A stretch of DNA of 64,000 nucleotides from Micromonospora sp. Llam0. Lineage in GTDB: Bacteria > Actinomycetota > Actinomycetes > Mycobacteriales > Micromonosporaceae. Made by a program: the position numbers and the translations under genes. This document shows, one piece after another, positions 8,861 to 16,827 of this stretch (the first letter of the stretch is position 1; each line of letters opens with the position of its first letter). The stretch lies in the NCBI RefSeq assembly GCF_003751085.1, contig NZ_RJJY01000001.1, positions 806,001 through 870,000 of the forward strand. The letters run 5' to 3'. The notes beneath the pieces were generated by a model, which was not told the DNA's origin, ran no database searches, and was given only the letters and a program-made list of their open reading frames with translations.

Positions 8861-10294
8861 ATGCAGCAACCGTGGCGAATCGCCGTGGTGGGTGGCGGGA
8901 TCGCCGGGCTGGCCGCGGCGTCGCGGCTGCGCGACCGGGCACCCGCCGGGACCCGGATCACGGTCTTCGAGCAGTCCGACGAGCTGGGCGGCAAGCTGCG
9001 TACCGGGGAATTCGCCGGGCTGCCGGTGGAACGCGGCGCCGAGGCGTTCCTGATGCGGGATCCGGCCGGCGGCGACTCCGCAGCGGTCACGCTGGCCCGC
9101 CGGGTCGGCCTCGGCGACCAGCTGCGTCACCCGGCAGTCAGCCAGGCCGCCTTGGCCCGGGGCGGACAGTTCGTCCCGCTACCCGCCGGGACGCTGATCG
9201 GCGTGCCCGGCGACCTCGCGGCGGTGGCCCGGGTGGCCCGCGCCGAACCGGAGCGCGATGCCGACCAGGGCCGGCCGTTGCTGCAGCCGGACGAGGACGT
9301 CGCCGTCGGTGAGCTGGTCCGTCGCCGGCTGGGTGACGAGGTCGTCGAGCAACTGGTCGACCCGATGCTCGGCGGGGTGTACGCGGGCCGGGCCGACACC
9401 TTGTCGTTGGCCACCACCATCCCGGGGCTGGCGACGGCGGCCCGCACGGAACACACCCTGGTCGCGGCGGTCCGGGCGGCGCTGGCCGCCCGGCCACCGG
9501 CGGCGGCCGGCGCGCCGGTTTTCGCCGCCGTCGACGGCGGGCTGAGTCGGCTGGTCGCGGCGGTCCGGGCCGCGCTGTCGGCCGCCGACGGCGCAGCCGA
9601 GGTCCGGTTGCGAACCTCGGCGGTGGTACGGGAGTTGGCCGCCTCGGCGGCCGGCTGGCGGTTGACCGTCGGGCCGACCCGCAGCGCCGAGCGGGTCGAC
9701 GTCGACGCGGTGGTGCTGGCGGTGCCGGCCCGGCCGGCGGCCCGGCTGCTCGCCGCGGTCGACTCCGCCGCAGCGGTCCGGGTCGGCGCGCTCGAGTACG
9801 CCAGCATCGCCCTGGTCACCCTGGCGGTGCCGCAGCCGCAACTGCCGGAGATCTCCGGCTTCCTGGTGCCGGCGACCGAGCGGACCATGACCAAGGCCGT
9901 CACCCTGTTCAGCACCAAGTGGGCCCAGCTGCGACGGTCGGACGGGCTGGCCGTGGTCCGTGCCTCGGTCGGCCGCCACGGCGACGAGCGGCTGCTGCAA
10001 CGCTCCGACGACGAGCTGGTCGACGCGGTGCGTACCGAGCTGACCCGGCTCACCGGCGTCCGGCAGCCGGCCGCCGTGCAGTCGCACGTGCAGCGGTGGG
10101 GTGGCGCGCTGCCGCAGTATCCGCCGGGGCACCTGAGCCGGGTGGCGGCGGCCCGCCGGTCGCTGCGGGCCGCCGGGCACCGGCTGGCGTTGGCCGGCGC
10201 GGCCTACGACGGCATCGGCATCCCGGTGTGCGTGCGGTCCGGGGAGAACGCCGCCGATGAGATCCTGACAAACCTGGAAGGGGTACGCCGATGA
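8861..10294 (+). CDS. cgoX: Coproporphyrinogen III oxidase, FAD-dependent (HemY/CgoX type)
   Basis: This flavoprotein oxidises coproporphyrinogen III to coproporphyrin III. It belongs to the HemY family and is often annotated protoporphyrinogen oxidase (hemG). In actinobacteria and firmicutes that use ChdC, the established substrate is the copro compound. It has 477 aa, the FAD motif [15 protein letters not shown] at the N-terminus, and the C-terminal FAD-binding [26 protein letters not shown] precedes the ATG. Its TGA overlaps the ATG of chdC (ATGA), so the two are coupled. The neighbouring chdC is the main reason for choosing the coproporphyrin function. Confidence 0.9.
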   Translation: MQQPWRIAVVGGGIAGLAAASRLRDRAPAGTRITVFEQSDELGGKLRTGEFAGLPVERGAEAFLMRDPAGGDSAAVTLARRVGLGDQLRHPAVSQAALARGGQFVPLPAGTLIGVPGDLAAVARVARAEPERDADQGRPLLQPDEDVAVGELVRRRLGDEVVEQLVDPMLGGVYAGRADTLSLATTIPGLATAARTEHTLVAAVRAALAARPPAAAGAPVFAAVDGGLSRLVAAVRAALSAADGAAEVRLRTSAVVRELAASAAGWRLTVGPTRSAERVDVDAVVLAVPARPAARLLAAVDSAAAVRVGALEYASIALVTLAVPQPQLPEISGFLVPATERTMTKAVTLFSTKWAQLRRSDGLAVVRASVGRHGDERLLQRSDDELVDAVRTELTRLTGVRQPAAVQSHVQRWGGALPQYPPGHLSRVAAARRSLRAAGHRLALAGAAYDGIGIPVCVRSGENAADEILTNLEGVRR

Positions 10295-10998
10295 GTGGCG
10301 ACGAGCAGACCAACGCGGCGCGGTTGCGTGAGCTGAATTCGACGATCCGGTACACCATGTGGTCGGTGTTCCGGGTCGCCGAGCGGCTGCCGGCGCTGCG
10401 TGACGACATGATCGGTGAGGTCGAGTCGCTGATCGGCGAGCTGGCAGCCAAGGACGTCACCGTCCGGGGCACCTACGACGTCGCCGGGCTGCGGGCCGAC
10501 GCCGACATCATGATCTGGTGGCACGCGGCGGACAGCGACGAACTGCAGGACGCGTACGGGCGGTTGCGCCGGACGGCGTTGGGCCGGCACCTTGCCCCGG
10601 TCTGGTCCCAGCTGGCGCTGCACCGCCCGGCCGAGTTCAACAAGAGCCATGTGCCGGCGTTCCTGGCCGGCGAGCCGGCCCGGGCGTACATCTGCGTGTA
10701 CCCGTTCGTCCGCTCGTACGAGTGGTACCTGCTGCCGGAGGCGGAGCGCCGGGCGATGCTGGCCGAGCACGGGCAGATGGCCCGGCCGTATCCGGACGTC
10801 CGGGCGAACACCGTCGCATCCTTCGCGCTCGGCGACTACGAGTGGATGCTCGCCTTCGAAGCGGACGAACTGCACCGGATCGTCGATCTGATGCGCGACC
10901 TGCGGGCCTCGTCGGCGCGCCGACACGTCCGCGCGGAGGTGCCGTTCTTCACCGGACGGCACCGTACCGTCGCCGACCTGGTCGGAAATCTGCCCTGA
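10291..10998 (+). CDS. chdC: Coproheme decarboxylase (HemQ)
   Basis: This enzyme oxidatively decarboxylates iron-coproporphyrin (coproheme) to heme b with hydrogen peroxide, the last step of the coproporphyrin-dependent pathway; cytosolic. It has 235 aa. Residues matching those described for actinobacterial ChdC are all present: distal H120 (FNKSH), catalytic Y137 ([12 protein letters not shown]) and proximal heme ligand H160 ([12 protein letters not shown]). It overlaps cgoX by 4 bp and is followed 9 bp later by a terminator hairpin, so the operon ends here. The ferrochelatase CpfC needed between CgoX and ChdC is not in the window. Confidence 0.95.
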   Translation: MSGDEQTNAARLRELNSTIRYTMWSVFRVAERLPALRDDMIGEVESLIGELAAKDVTVRGTYDVAGLRADADIMIWWHAADSDELQDAYGRLRRTALGRHLAPVWSQLALHRPAEFNKSHVPAFLAGEPARAYICVYPFVRSYEWYLLPEAERRAMLAEHGQMARPYPDVRANTVASFALGDYEWMLAFEADELHRIVDLMRDLRASSARRHVRAEVPFFTGRHRTVADLVGNLP

Positions 10999-11006
10999 TG
11001 ACGCCT

Positions 11007-11037
11007 CGGCGGTGAGCGCGCGCGTCGCTCACCGCCG
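11007..11037 (+). terminator. Terminator hairpin of the heme operon
   Basis: 12-bp arms (11007-11018 and 11026-11037, CGGCGGTGAGCG and its complement) with a 7-nt loop, starting 8 nt after the chdC stop. It lacks a U-tract, as is usual in high-GC actinomycetes. Confidence 0.7.
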
Positions 11038-11195
11038 CGCGCAGTCGCCGGTGGGACCCGGACCGGTCCGACCGGCGCGGTTTCCGCAGGTGCCGGCCCG
11101 GGTACCCATCCACTGCCCCCCGAGGTTGACCGGTCAGCCCGACCGGGTCGACCGGACCGGAGAAGGACCACTCATCTGATCCGGAGGAGGGTGTG

Positions 11196-11576
11196 ATGAG
11201 TACGCAAGCTCCGACCCGCAACACCACCGCCGTGAACCGGCCGATGGCCGGGCAGCCGATGGCGGACGGTCAGGCACACCAGATGGACATGAACGCCGGG
11301 ATGCGTCCGGCGATCACCCCGGGCACCGAGACGAAGTCGGCGTTCCGGAGCACCGAGTTCTATGTCTACCTGATCGCGGTCGCCGGCGTACTGCTGGCCT
11401 CCCAGGTGATCAACCCGGACATCGACGGCGTGCAGGGTACCGCTGGTGGCGGGGATCCCTTCCCGGCCAGCACCGCATGGCTGTACGTCGCGCTGCTGAC
11501 CATCGGTTACGTAGTCAGCCGAGGGCTGGCCAAGGCCGGCAGCGCCTGGCGGAACTCGGGTGAGCGACAGCGCTGA
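11196..11576 (+). CDS. Hypothetical membrane protein with two transmembrane segments
   Basis: I do not recognise a family. It has 126 aa: a hydrophilic, Met/Gln/Pro-rich N-terminus of about 50 residues, a transmembrane segment YLIAVAGVLLASQVI, a short Gly/Asp-rich loop, a second segment WLYVALLTIGYVVSRGLA and a basic tail. This predicts a small inner-membrane protein with both ends inside. The ATG at 11196 is preceded by GGAGGAGG; GTG codons 3 and 5 nt upstream are alternatives but too close to that site. It stands alone behind the heme operon terminator. Confidence 0.7.
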   Translation: MSTQAPTRNTTAVNRPMAGQPMADGQAHQMDMNAGMRPAITPGTETKSAFRSTEFYVYLIAVAGVLLASQVINPDIDGVQGTAGGGDPFPASTAWLYVALLTIGYVVSRGLAKAGSAWRNSGERQR

Positions 11577-11683
11577 CCCGTGAAAGGGCCGCTGACCCGG
11601 TGACGGGTACGGCGGACCGGGCCGGCGGCCGCGATGGACACGTCCATCCGGTCGCCGGTCTTTGGCGCGGACCGTCCGGTCAA

Positions 11684-12172
11684 TCAGGTCCCGCTGAGTA
11701 CGCCGTCCGGATCTGCCGGACGGCGCATCGGCGCGTGCGAGATGCCGTCCTCGAGGTACTCCGGCCCGACGACGACGAACCCGTACCGCGCGTACAGCCC
11801 GGTCAGGTGAGCCTGAGCGTCGAGCACGCAAGGCCGTCCCGCAGCGAGCCGCAACGCTGCCTCGACGAGCCGACCTGCGTGACCCCGGCCGCGTTCGGCG
11901 GCGGCGACGGCCACCCGGCCGATCCTGGCCGTGGGTGCCGCGCCGCCGCCCCCTTCGTCGAGCAGCCGAAGACAGGCCACCACCGTGTCACCCCGGGACA
12001 GCCACAGTTGGCGGGCACCCGGCTCGACGTCGCGGCCGTCCAGTTCCGGGTACGCGCACCGCTGCTCCACCACGAACACGTCCACCCGCAGTTTGAGCAG
12101 CTGGTACAGCACCAACGGTGGCAGCTCGGCGGTGTGCGCGACGTGCGGCGTCAGGCCAGTTTCGGGGGGCAC
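11684..12172 (-). CDS. elaA: GNAT family N-acetyltransferase, ElaA type
   Basis: This is a cytosolic acetyl-CoA-dependent acetyltransferase of the ElaA family; the substrate is unknown. It has 162 aa. The ElaA hallmark near the N-terminus, LYQLLKLRVDVFVVEQRCAYPELDG, spans residues ~23-47, and the acetyl-CoA loop is IGRVAVAAAERGRGHAGRLV. The frame is open further upstream, but homology begins just after the GTG at 12172. A TATCAT box ends 8 nt before that codon and there is no ribosome-binding site, so a leaderless start is likely even though the box lies just inside the intergenic gap after the upstream gene. Confidence 0.85.
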   Translation of the reverse strand: MPPETGLTPHVAHTAELPPLVLYQLLKLRVDVFVVEQRCAYPELDGRDVEPGARQLWLSRGDTVVACLRLLDEGGGGAAPTARIGRVAVAAAERGRGHAGRLVEAALRLAAGRPCVLDAQAHLTGLYARYGFVVVGPEYLEDGISHAPMRRPADPDGVLSGT

Positions 12173-12180
12173 GCTGACGG

Positions 12181-12186
12181 ATGATA
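12181..12186 (-). promoter_or_regulatory. -10 box of a probable leaderless promoter for elaA
   Basis: TATCAT on the minus strand, 8 nt before the GTG at 12172. No convincing -35 box. Confidence 0.4.
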
Positions 12187-12192
12187 CGCGGC

Positions 12193-12453
12193 TCAGCCCG
12201 GCCGGCTGCCGACCGCGTCGCGGACCGCGGCCCCCTGCTCCTGGTCGACGGTGCGGGCGCAGTGGGCGCAGCAGAAGAACCGTCCGGACACCTCGACCCC
12301 GTGCCCGACGATCTTGCACTGGCAGTGTTCGCAGATCGGCGCGAGCAGCTGGATCGCGCACTCGAACGAGTCGAAGGTGTAGGTGTCCCCGCTGACCGTG
12401 CGGATGTCGAACGCCAGCCAGTAGTCGTTGCCGCAGACCTCACAGGTCGCCAT
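12193..12453 (-). CDS. Metallothionein-like small zinc-binding protein
   Basis: This 86-aa protein is rich in Cys and His arranged as CEVCG near the start, FDSFECAIQLL, then ICEHCQCKIVGHGVE and FFCCAHCAR. This matches the actinobacterial proteins annotated as prokaryotic metallothionein, which bind zinc or other soft metals through Cys-His sites. The regular CxxC spacing also fits a zinc ribbon, so a regulatory or chaperone role is possible. The ATG at 12453 follows GGGAG. The gene lies between msrB and elaA on the same strand, which may group it with stress or redox functions. The in-frame extension upstream has no support. Confidence 0.75.
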   Translation of the reverse strand: MATCEVCGNDYWLAFDIRTVSGDTYTFDSFECAIQLLAPICEHCQCKIVGHGVEVSGRFFCCAHCARTVDQEQGAAVRDAVGSRPG

Positions 12454-12573
12454 GGTGCTTCTCCCAACGTCAGCCTCATTCGCAGGGTGCGGCATCGGCG
12501 CGGGCCGGGACGGGCGAATCGCCGAAATGCTGCGACCGAAATGCTGGGAAATGCGCGAAACCGGTGCGGGCCG

Positions 12574-12996
12574 TCAGCCCTGGGCGGTGTCGGTTGCCGG
12601 CTCCAGTCGCAGCGCCACCGAGTTCATGCAGTAGCGGGCGTTGCGAGGGGTGTACCGCTCGCCGTCGAACCGGTGCCCGAGGTGCGAGTCGCAGGTGGCG
12701 CAACGCACCTCGGTGCGGACCATGCCGTGCGACCGGTCCTCGATGTAGCGCACCGACCCGGGCATCGCCTCGTCGAAGCTCGGCCAGCCACAGTGCGAGT
12801 CGAACTTGGTGTCACTGGTGAACAGCGGCGCGTCGCAGGCCCGGCAGTGGTACGTGCCGACCGTCGTGGTCTCGACGTACTCGCCGGACCAGGGCGCCTC
12901 GGTGCCGGCCTGACGCAGCACCCGGAACTCCTCCGGGTTGAGCCGCGCCCGCCACTGTTCGTCGGTGCGGGGCAGGGACGCCTTGTCGTCTGTCAT
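12574..12996 (-). CDS. msrB: Peptide-methionine (R)-S-oxide reductase
   Basis: MsrB reduces the R-diastereomer of methionine sulfoxide in proteins with thioredoxin as reductant. It has 140 aa. The structural zinc is held by C51-x-x-C54 and C99-x-x-C102. The catalytic cysteine is C123 in RYCMNSVAL, and the conserved GWPSF is at residues 70-74. The start ATG at 12996 has a TACCGT -10 box 7 nt upstream and no well-placed ribosome-binding site. The frame stays open for hundreds of codons upstream, antisense to the polymerase gene, and is not part of the protein. Confidence 0.95.
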   Translation of the reverse strand: MTDDKASLPRTDEQWRARLNPEEFRVLRQAGTEAPWSGEYVETTTVGTYHCRACDAPLFTSDTKFDSHCGWPSFDEAMPGSVRYIEDRSHGMVRTEVRCATCDSHLGHRFDGERYTPRNARYCMNSVALRLEPATDTAQG

Positions 12997-13003
12997 GGCC
13001 CCT

Positions 13004-13009
13004 ACGGTA
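13004..13009 (-). promoter_or_regulatory. -10 box of a probable leaderless promoter for msrB
   Basis: TACCGT on the minus strand, 7 nt before the ATG at 12996. It is divergent from the polymerase promoter at 13054. Confidence 0.4.
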
Positions 13010-13053
13010 CGGCGGTCCGGTGCCGCCGGCCGCCGATCACCGGCCGGCTGGCC

Positions 13054-13059
13054 TAAGGT
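13054..13059 (+). promoter_or_regulatory. -10 box of a probable leaderless promoter for the LigD-type polymerase
   Basis: TAAGGT, 6 nt before the GTG at 13066. No ribosome-binding site between them. Confidence 0.45.
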
Positions 13060-13065
13060 CGAAGG

Positions 13066-14103
13066 GTGACAGGGCAGAGCCGGAGTTCCCGGGCCGCGAC
13101 CACCGTCGAGGTGGCCGGCCACCAGGTGCGGCTGAGCAGCCCGGACCGGGTGTGCTTCCCCGGGCCGGGGTACACCAAGCGGGACGTGTTCGACTACTAC
13201 CTGGCCGTCGGCGACGGCATCCTGCGCGCGTTGCGCGACCGCCCCACCACGCTGCAGCGGTTCCCGGACGGCGTCGACGGCGAGATGTTCTTCCAGAAGC
13301 GGGTGCCGGCCCGGGGCGTGCCGCCGTGGCTGCGTACCGCCGAGATCAAGTTTCCCAGCGGCCGCACCGCCGACGAACTCTGCCCGGCGGACCTGGCCCA
13401 CGTCGCCTGGGCCGCGCAGATGGGCACCGTGGTGTTCCATCCCTGGCCGGTGCGGGCCGGCGACGTGGACCGGCCGGACGAGCTGCGGATCGACCTGGAC
13501 CCGCAGCCGGGCACCGACTTCGCCGACGCGGTGGCGGCGGCGGGCGAGGTCCGGGCGATCCTCGACGAGCTCGGTGCCACCGGCTACCCGAAGACCTCCG
13601 GCGGCCGCGGGGTGCACGTCTACCTGCGGATCCAGCCGCGTTGGCTGTTCACCGAGGTACGCCGGGCGGTGATCGCGTTCGCCCGCGAGGTGCAGCGCCG
13701 CCGGCCCGACCTGGTCACCACGTCCTGGTGGAAGGAGGAGCGGGGGCGGAAGGTCTTCATCGACTACAACCAGATGGCCCGGGACCGGACCATCGCCTGT
13801 GCCTACTCACTGCGGGCGAACGCCCGCGCCACCGTCTCCACCCCGGTCACCTGGGACGAGTTGACCCGGGTCGAGCCGGACGACTTCGACCTGCGCACCG
13901 TACCGCCCCGGTTGGCCGCCGTCGGCGACCCGCATGCCGGGATCGACGACACGCCGTGGGACATCACCCCGCTGCTGGAGTGGGCTGCCCGGGACGACCG
14001 CGACGGCGCCGGTGACATGCCGTACCCGCCGGACCATCCGAAGATGCCCGGCGAACCGATGCGGGTGCAGCCGTCCCGGGCCCGCCCGGTGACCGGCGAC
14101 TGA
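13066..14103 (+). CDS. Stand-alone LigD-type DNA polymerase/primase (archaeo-eukaryotic primase superfamily)
   Basis: This protein is homologous to the polymerase domain of LigD, which fills gaps with ribo- or deoxynucleotides during bacterial non-homologous end joining. It has 345 aa and consists only of the polymerase domain. The catalytic aspartates are D143 and D145 (LRIDLDPQPG), and TSGGRGVHVYLRI and RKVFIDYNQMARDRTIACAYS are also typical. Neither the ligase nor the phosphoesterase domain of full LigD is attached; a separate ATP-dependent ligase gene lies 1.6 kb away on the other strand. Ku is not in the window. The start is GTG with a close -10 box. Convergent with the hydrolase gene. 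Confidence 0.9.
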   Translation: MTGQSRSSRAATTVEVAGHQVRLSSPDRVCFPGPGYTKRDVFDYYLAVGDGILRALRDRPTTLQRFPDGVDGEMFFQKRVPARGVPPWLRTAEIKFPSGRTADELCPADLAHVAWAAQMGTVVFHPWPVRAGDVDRPDELRIDLDPQPGTDFADAVAAAGEVRAILDELGATGYPKTSGGRGVHVYLRIQPRWLFTEVRRAVIAFAREVQRRRPDLVTTSWWKEERGRKVFIDYNQMARDRTIACAYSLRANARATVSTPVTWDELTRVEPDDFDLRTVPPRLAAVGDPHAGIDDTPWDITPLLEWAARDDRDGAGDMPYPPDHPKMPGEPMRVQPSRARPVTGD

Positions 14104-14164
14104 CCCGCTCGGGCCCAGGCGCCGTCCACCGGCGACGGCGACCGGCGCCGTCCACCGGGCCGGG

Positions 14165-15745
14165 TCAGGACGGGCAGGTCAGGCCGTCGTCGGGCACCGT
14201 CAGATCGATCAGGTACGCGTCCACCACGTCGGCCACGCAGGCCACGTGCGGATACGCCGTGTGCCCGTCGCCCTGGTGGGTCACCAGCACCCCGGTGCCG
14301 AGCGACTCGGCCAGCCGGGGTGCCTGCTCGTACGGGGTGGCCGGATCCCCGGTGGTGCCGACGACGAGGATCGGCGCGGCGCCGAGCGCCGGCCCGACCG
14401 GGTACGGGTCGGCTGCGGCCGGCCAGTTGGCGCAGGCGAGCAGGCCGACGGCGAGCGCCGGACCGAACGTCGGATGCTGCCGGCGCCACCGCTGCTGCAG
14501 CTGCCGGATCTCGTCGGCGTCCAGCGGCACCTCGGCGTCGGCGCAGTTGACCGCCAGGTTCGCGGCGAACAGGTTGCCGTACCGGCCGTCGTCGCCGCGA
14601 CCGGTGTAGCCGTCGGCGAGGTCGAACACCGGGCCTGGGTCGCCGTCGCCCAGTTCGGCCAGCGCCCGGCCCAGCCGTGGCCAGCCGCTGCGGTCGTACA
14701 GCGAGGCGACCACGGCGTAGAAGATCCAGCCGGCGGTGGCCGCCCGGCCGGTCGCCCCGGTGACCGGGGCCTGCCGGGCCCGGTCCATCGCCTCGGCGAG
14801 GGTGCCGGAAGGGTCGGTGCTGATCGGGCAGTCCGCCGGGTCGCCGGAACACCACCGCCCGAAAGCGGCGAACGCCCGTTCGAAGCCGGCGGCCTGGCTC
14901 AGCGACCCGGCGACCGGGTCCTGCCCCGGGTCGACCGCGCCGTCCAGCACCAGCGCGCGGACCCGGTGCGGGAACAGGTGCGCGTAGGTGGCTCCCAGCA
15001 GACTCCCGTACGAGTAGCCGAGAAAGGTCAGCTGGTCGTCGCCGACCGCCGCCCGCACCGCGTCCAGGTCCCGGGCGGTCTGATGGGTGGAGTACGCGGT
15101 GAGCCGCTCACCGTAGCGCGCCGCACAGCCGGCCGCGATCCGCTGGCTGAGCGCGGCGGCCTCGGCGAAGGCGGCCGGGTCACGGGGATCCGGGTCCGCC
15201 CCGAAGGTGGCGTCCCAGTCGCTGTCGGCGACGCAGTCGACGGCAGCGGAGCGGCCCACCCCGCGTGGGTCGAAGCCGACCACGTCGAACCGGCGCAGCA
15301 CCGTCTCCGGCAGGCCGCCGAGCCGTTCGCCCAGGGCCAACCGGGCGGCGGCGTCCACCCCGGAGACGCCGGGCCCACCCGGGTTGACCACCAGGGTGCC
15401 GATGCGGTCCTGCTGCCGGCCCGACCGGGCCCGGATCAGCGCGACCGCAAGGGTGCCGGCGGCGGGACCGGCGGCCCAGTCGACCGGTACGTCGATCGTG
15501 GCGCAGTCGTAGCGCAGCCCGTCGGGTGGTGGTCCGTACCGCTGCGTGGTCGACTCCGGGCAGGGCTGCCAGTGCGGCGGTGAGTCGGGCCCGCCGGTCG
15601 CTCCGGGGTCGGGCCGCGCCGCCGCGCACCCGGTCAGGCCGAGCAGCGAACCGACCACGACGGCCGCGACAGCGGCCAGCCAGCGGCGCCGGCTATCTGC
15701 CTGCCAGCGGCGCCGGCTCGCGGGGATCCGGCGGCGTCGGCTCAC
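14165..15745 (-). CDS. Secreted lipoprotein alpha/beta hydrolase (tripeptidyl aminopeptidase-like, TAP)
   Basis: This is a predicted membrane-anchored serine peptidase of the Streptomyces tripeptidyl-aminopeptidase type, acting outside the membrane. It has 526 aa. After an Arg-rich start there is a hydrophobic stretch ending in lipobox LTGC. The nucleophile elbow is FLGYSYGSLLG, the acid is in VVGTTGDPATPY and the His in QGDGHTAY, within the C-terminal TAP-like domain. The GTG at 15745 overlaps the stop of ligC (GTGA), which fixes the start; the frame is open another 70 codons inside ligC. It is the last gene of a three-gene coupled operon. Confidence 0.87.
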   Translation of the reverse strand: MSRRRRIPASRRRWQADSRRRWLAAVAAVVVGSLLGLTGCAAARPDPGATGGPDSPPHWQPCPESTTQRYGPPPDGLRYDCATIDVPVDWAAGPAAGTLAVALIRARSGRQQDRIGTLVVNPGGPGVSGVDAAARLALGERLGGLPETVLRRFDVVGFDPRGVGRSAAVDCVADSDWDATFGADPDPRDPAAFAEAAALSQRIAAGCAARYGERLTAYSTHQTARDLDAVRAAVGDDQLTFLGYSYGSLLGATYAHLFPHRVRALVLDGAVDPGQDPVAGSLSQAAGFERAFAAFGRWCSGDPADCPISTDPSGTLAEAMDRARQAPVTGATGRAATAGWIFYAVVASLYDRSGWPRLGRALAELGDGDPGPVFDLADGYTGRGDDGRYGNLFAANLAVNCADAEVPLDADEIRQLQQRWRRQHPTFGPALAVGLLACANWPAAADPYPVGPALGAAPILVVGTTGDPATPYEQAPRLAESLGTGVLVTHQGDGHTAYPHVACVADVVDAYLIDLTVPDDGLTCPS

Positions 15746-16827
15746 CGCGTGCTGGTCGGGTCGCCGGCCAGCACCCGGTCCACGTCGAAGCGGACCGGCC
15801 GGTCCAGCTGGTCGTACCGGCAGGAGGCCGGCTCCCGATCGGTACGCCAGCGCTGGAACCGTGCGGTGTGCCGGAACCGGTCGCCCTCCATCGCGTCGTA
15901 GGCGACCTCGGCGACCAGTTCGGGTCGCAGCGGCTGCCACTCGAGGTTCTTGCCGCCGCTCCACCGGCTCGGCGCGCCCGGAATGCGTTGGCCGGAGCCG
16001 TCGTCACCCGACCCCCACGGGTGGTCGGCGGCAGTGGTGCGCAACGGCGCCAACTCGTCGACGAGCTCCGCGCGTCGGGCGGCGGTGAACGACGCGCACA
16101 CGCCGACGTGGTGCAGCACCCCAGCGTCATCGAAGAGCCCGAGCAGCAGCGATCCGACCACCGGGCCGGACTTGTGCCAGCGGAAGCCGGCGACGACCAC
16201 GTCGGCGGTCCGCCCGTGCTTGACCTTGAACATCGTCCGCTTACCCGGCTCGTAGCGCAGCTCCGCCGGTTTCGCGATGACGCCGTCGAGGCCGGCGCCT
16301 TCGAAGATCTCGAACCAGCGACGGGCGGTGTCCGGGTCGGTGGTCACCGGGGTCAGGTGCACCGGTGCGGTGACCGCCGCCAGCGTGTCGGCCAGCCGGG
16401 CCCGACGGGTGGTGAACGGCTCGTCGAGCAGGACCTCGTCGCCCAGCGCCAGCAGGTCGAAGGCGACGAAGGAGGCGGGGATCTGTTCGGCGAGCAGCCG
16501 TACCCGGGAGGCCGCCGGATGGATCCGTTGGCCGAGCAGGTCGAAGTCGAGCCGGGACCGCCCGGTCTCCGCCCGAATCACCACCAACTCGCCGTCCACC
16601 ACGATCCGGGGCGGCAACTGCTGCCGGGCCTGCTCGATGACCTCGGGGAAGTACCTGGTCAGCGTCTTGCCGCCGCGGCTGGCGAGCTCGACCTGGTCAC
16701 CGTCGCGGAAAATGACGCAGCGGTAGCCGTCCCACTTGGGCTCGTAGCTCATCCCCGGGGCGACCGGCAGTGTCGCGACCGGTTTCGCCAGCATCGGCTC
16801 GATCGGTAGGGCGATCGGGAAAGTCAC
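15742..16827 (-). CDS. ligC: ATP-dependent DNA ligase (LigC type)
   Basis: This ligase seals nicks through a ligase-AMP intermediate. It has 361 aa: an adenylation domain with motif I lysine K31 (YEPKWDGYRCV), VVDGELVVI, DGVIAKP and FKVKHGRTADVVV, followed by an OB-fold domain (WHKSGPVVGSLLLGL onward). The size and simple two-domain layout match mycobacterial LigC, an accessory repair ligase. The GTG at 16827 overlaps the stop of the upstream methyltransferase (GTGA), and its own stop overlaps the hydrolase start in the same way. Together with the LigD-type polymerase gene nearby, it could supply the ligase half of an end-joining or gap-repair pathway. Confidence 0.9.
   Translation of the reverse strand: MTFPIALPIEPMLAKPVATLPVAPGMSYEPKWDGYRCVIFRDGDQVELASRGGKTLTRYFPEVIEQARQQLPPRIVVDGELVVIRAETGRSRLDFDLLGQRIHPAASRVRLLAEQIPASFVAFDLLALGDEVLLDEPFTTRRARLADTLAAVTAPVHLTPVTTDPDTARRWFEIFEGAGLDGVIAKPAELRYEPGKRTMFKVKHGRTADVVVAGFRWHKSGPVVGSLLLGLFDDAGVLHHVGVCASFTAARRAELVDELAPLRTTAADHPWGSGDDGSGQRIPGAPSRWSGGKNLEWQPLRPELVAEVAYDAMEGDRFRHTARFQRWRTDREPASCRYDQLDRPVRFDVDRVLAGDPTSTR

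Noticed and set aside
8861..10294. Naming the heme flavoenzyme protoporphyrinogen oxidase (hemG)
   Set aside because: The coupled downstream gene is coproheme decarboxylase with all catalytic residues, so the coproporphyrin route and the name cgoX fit better.
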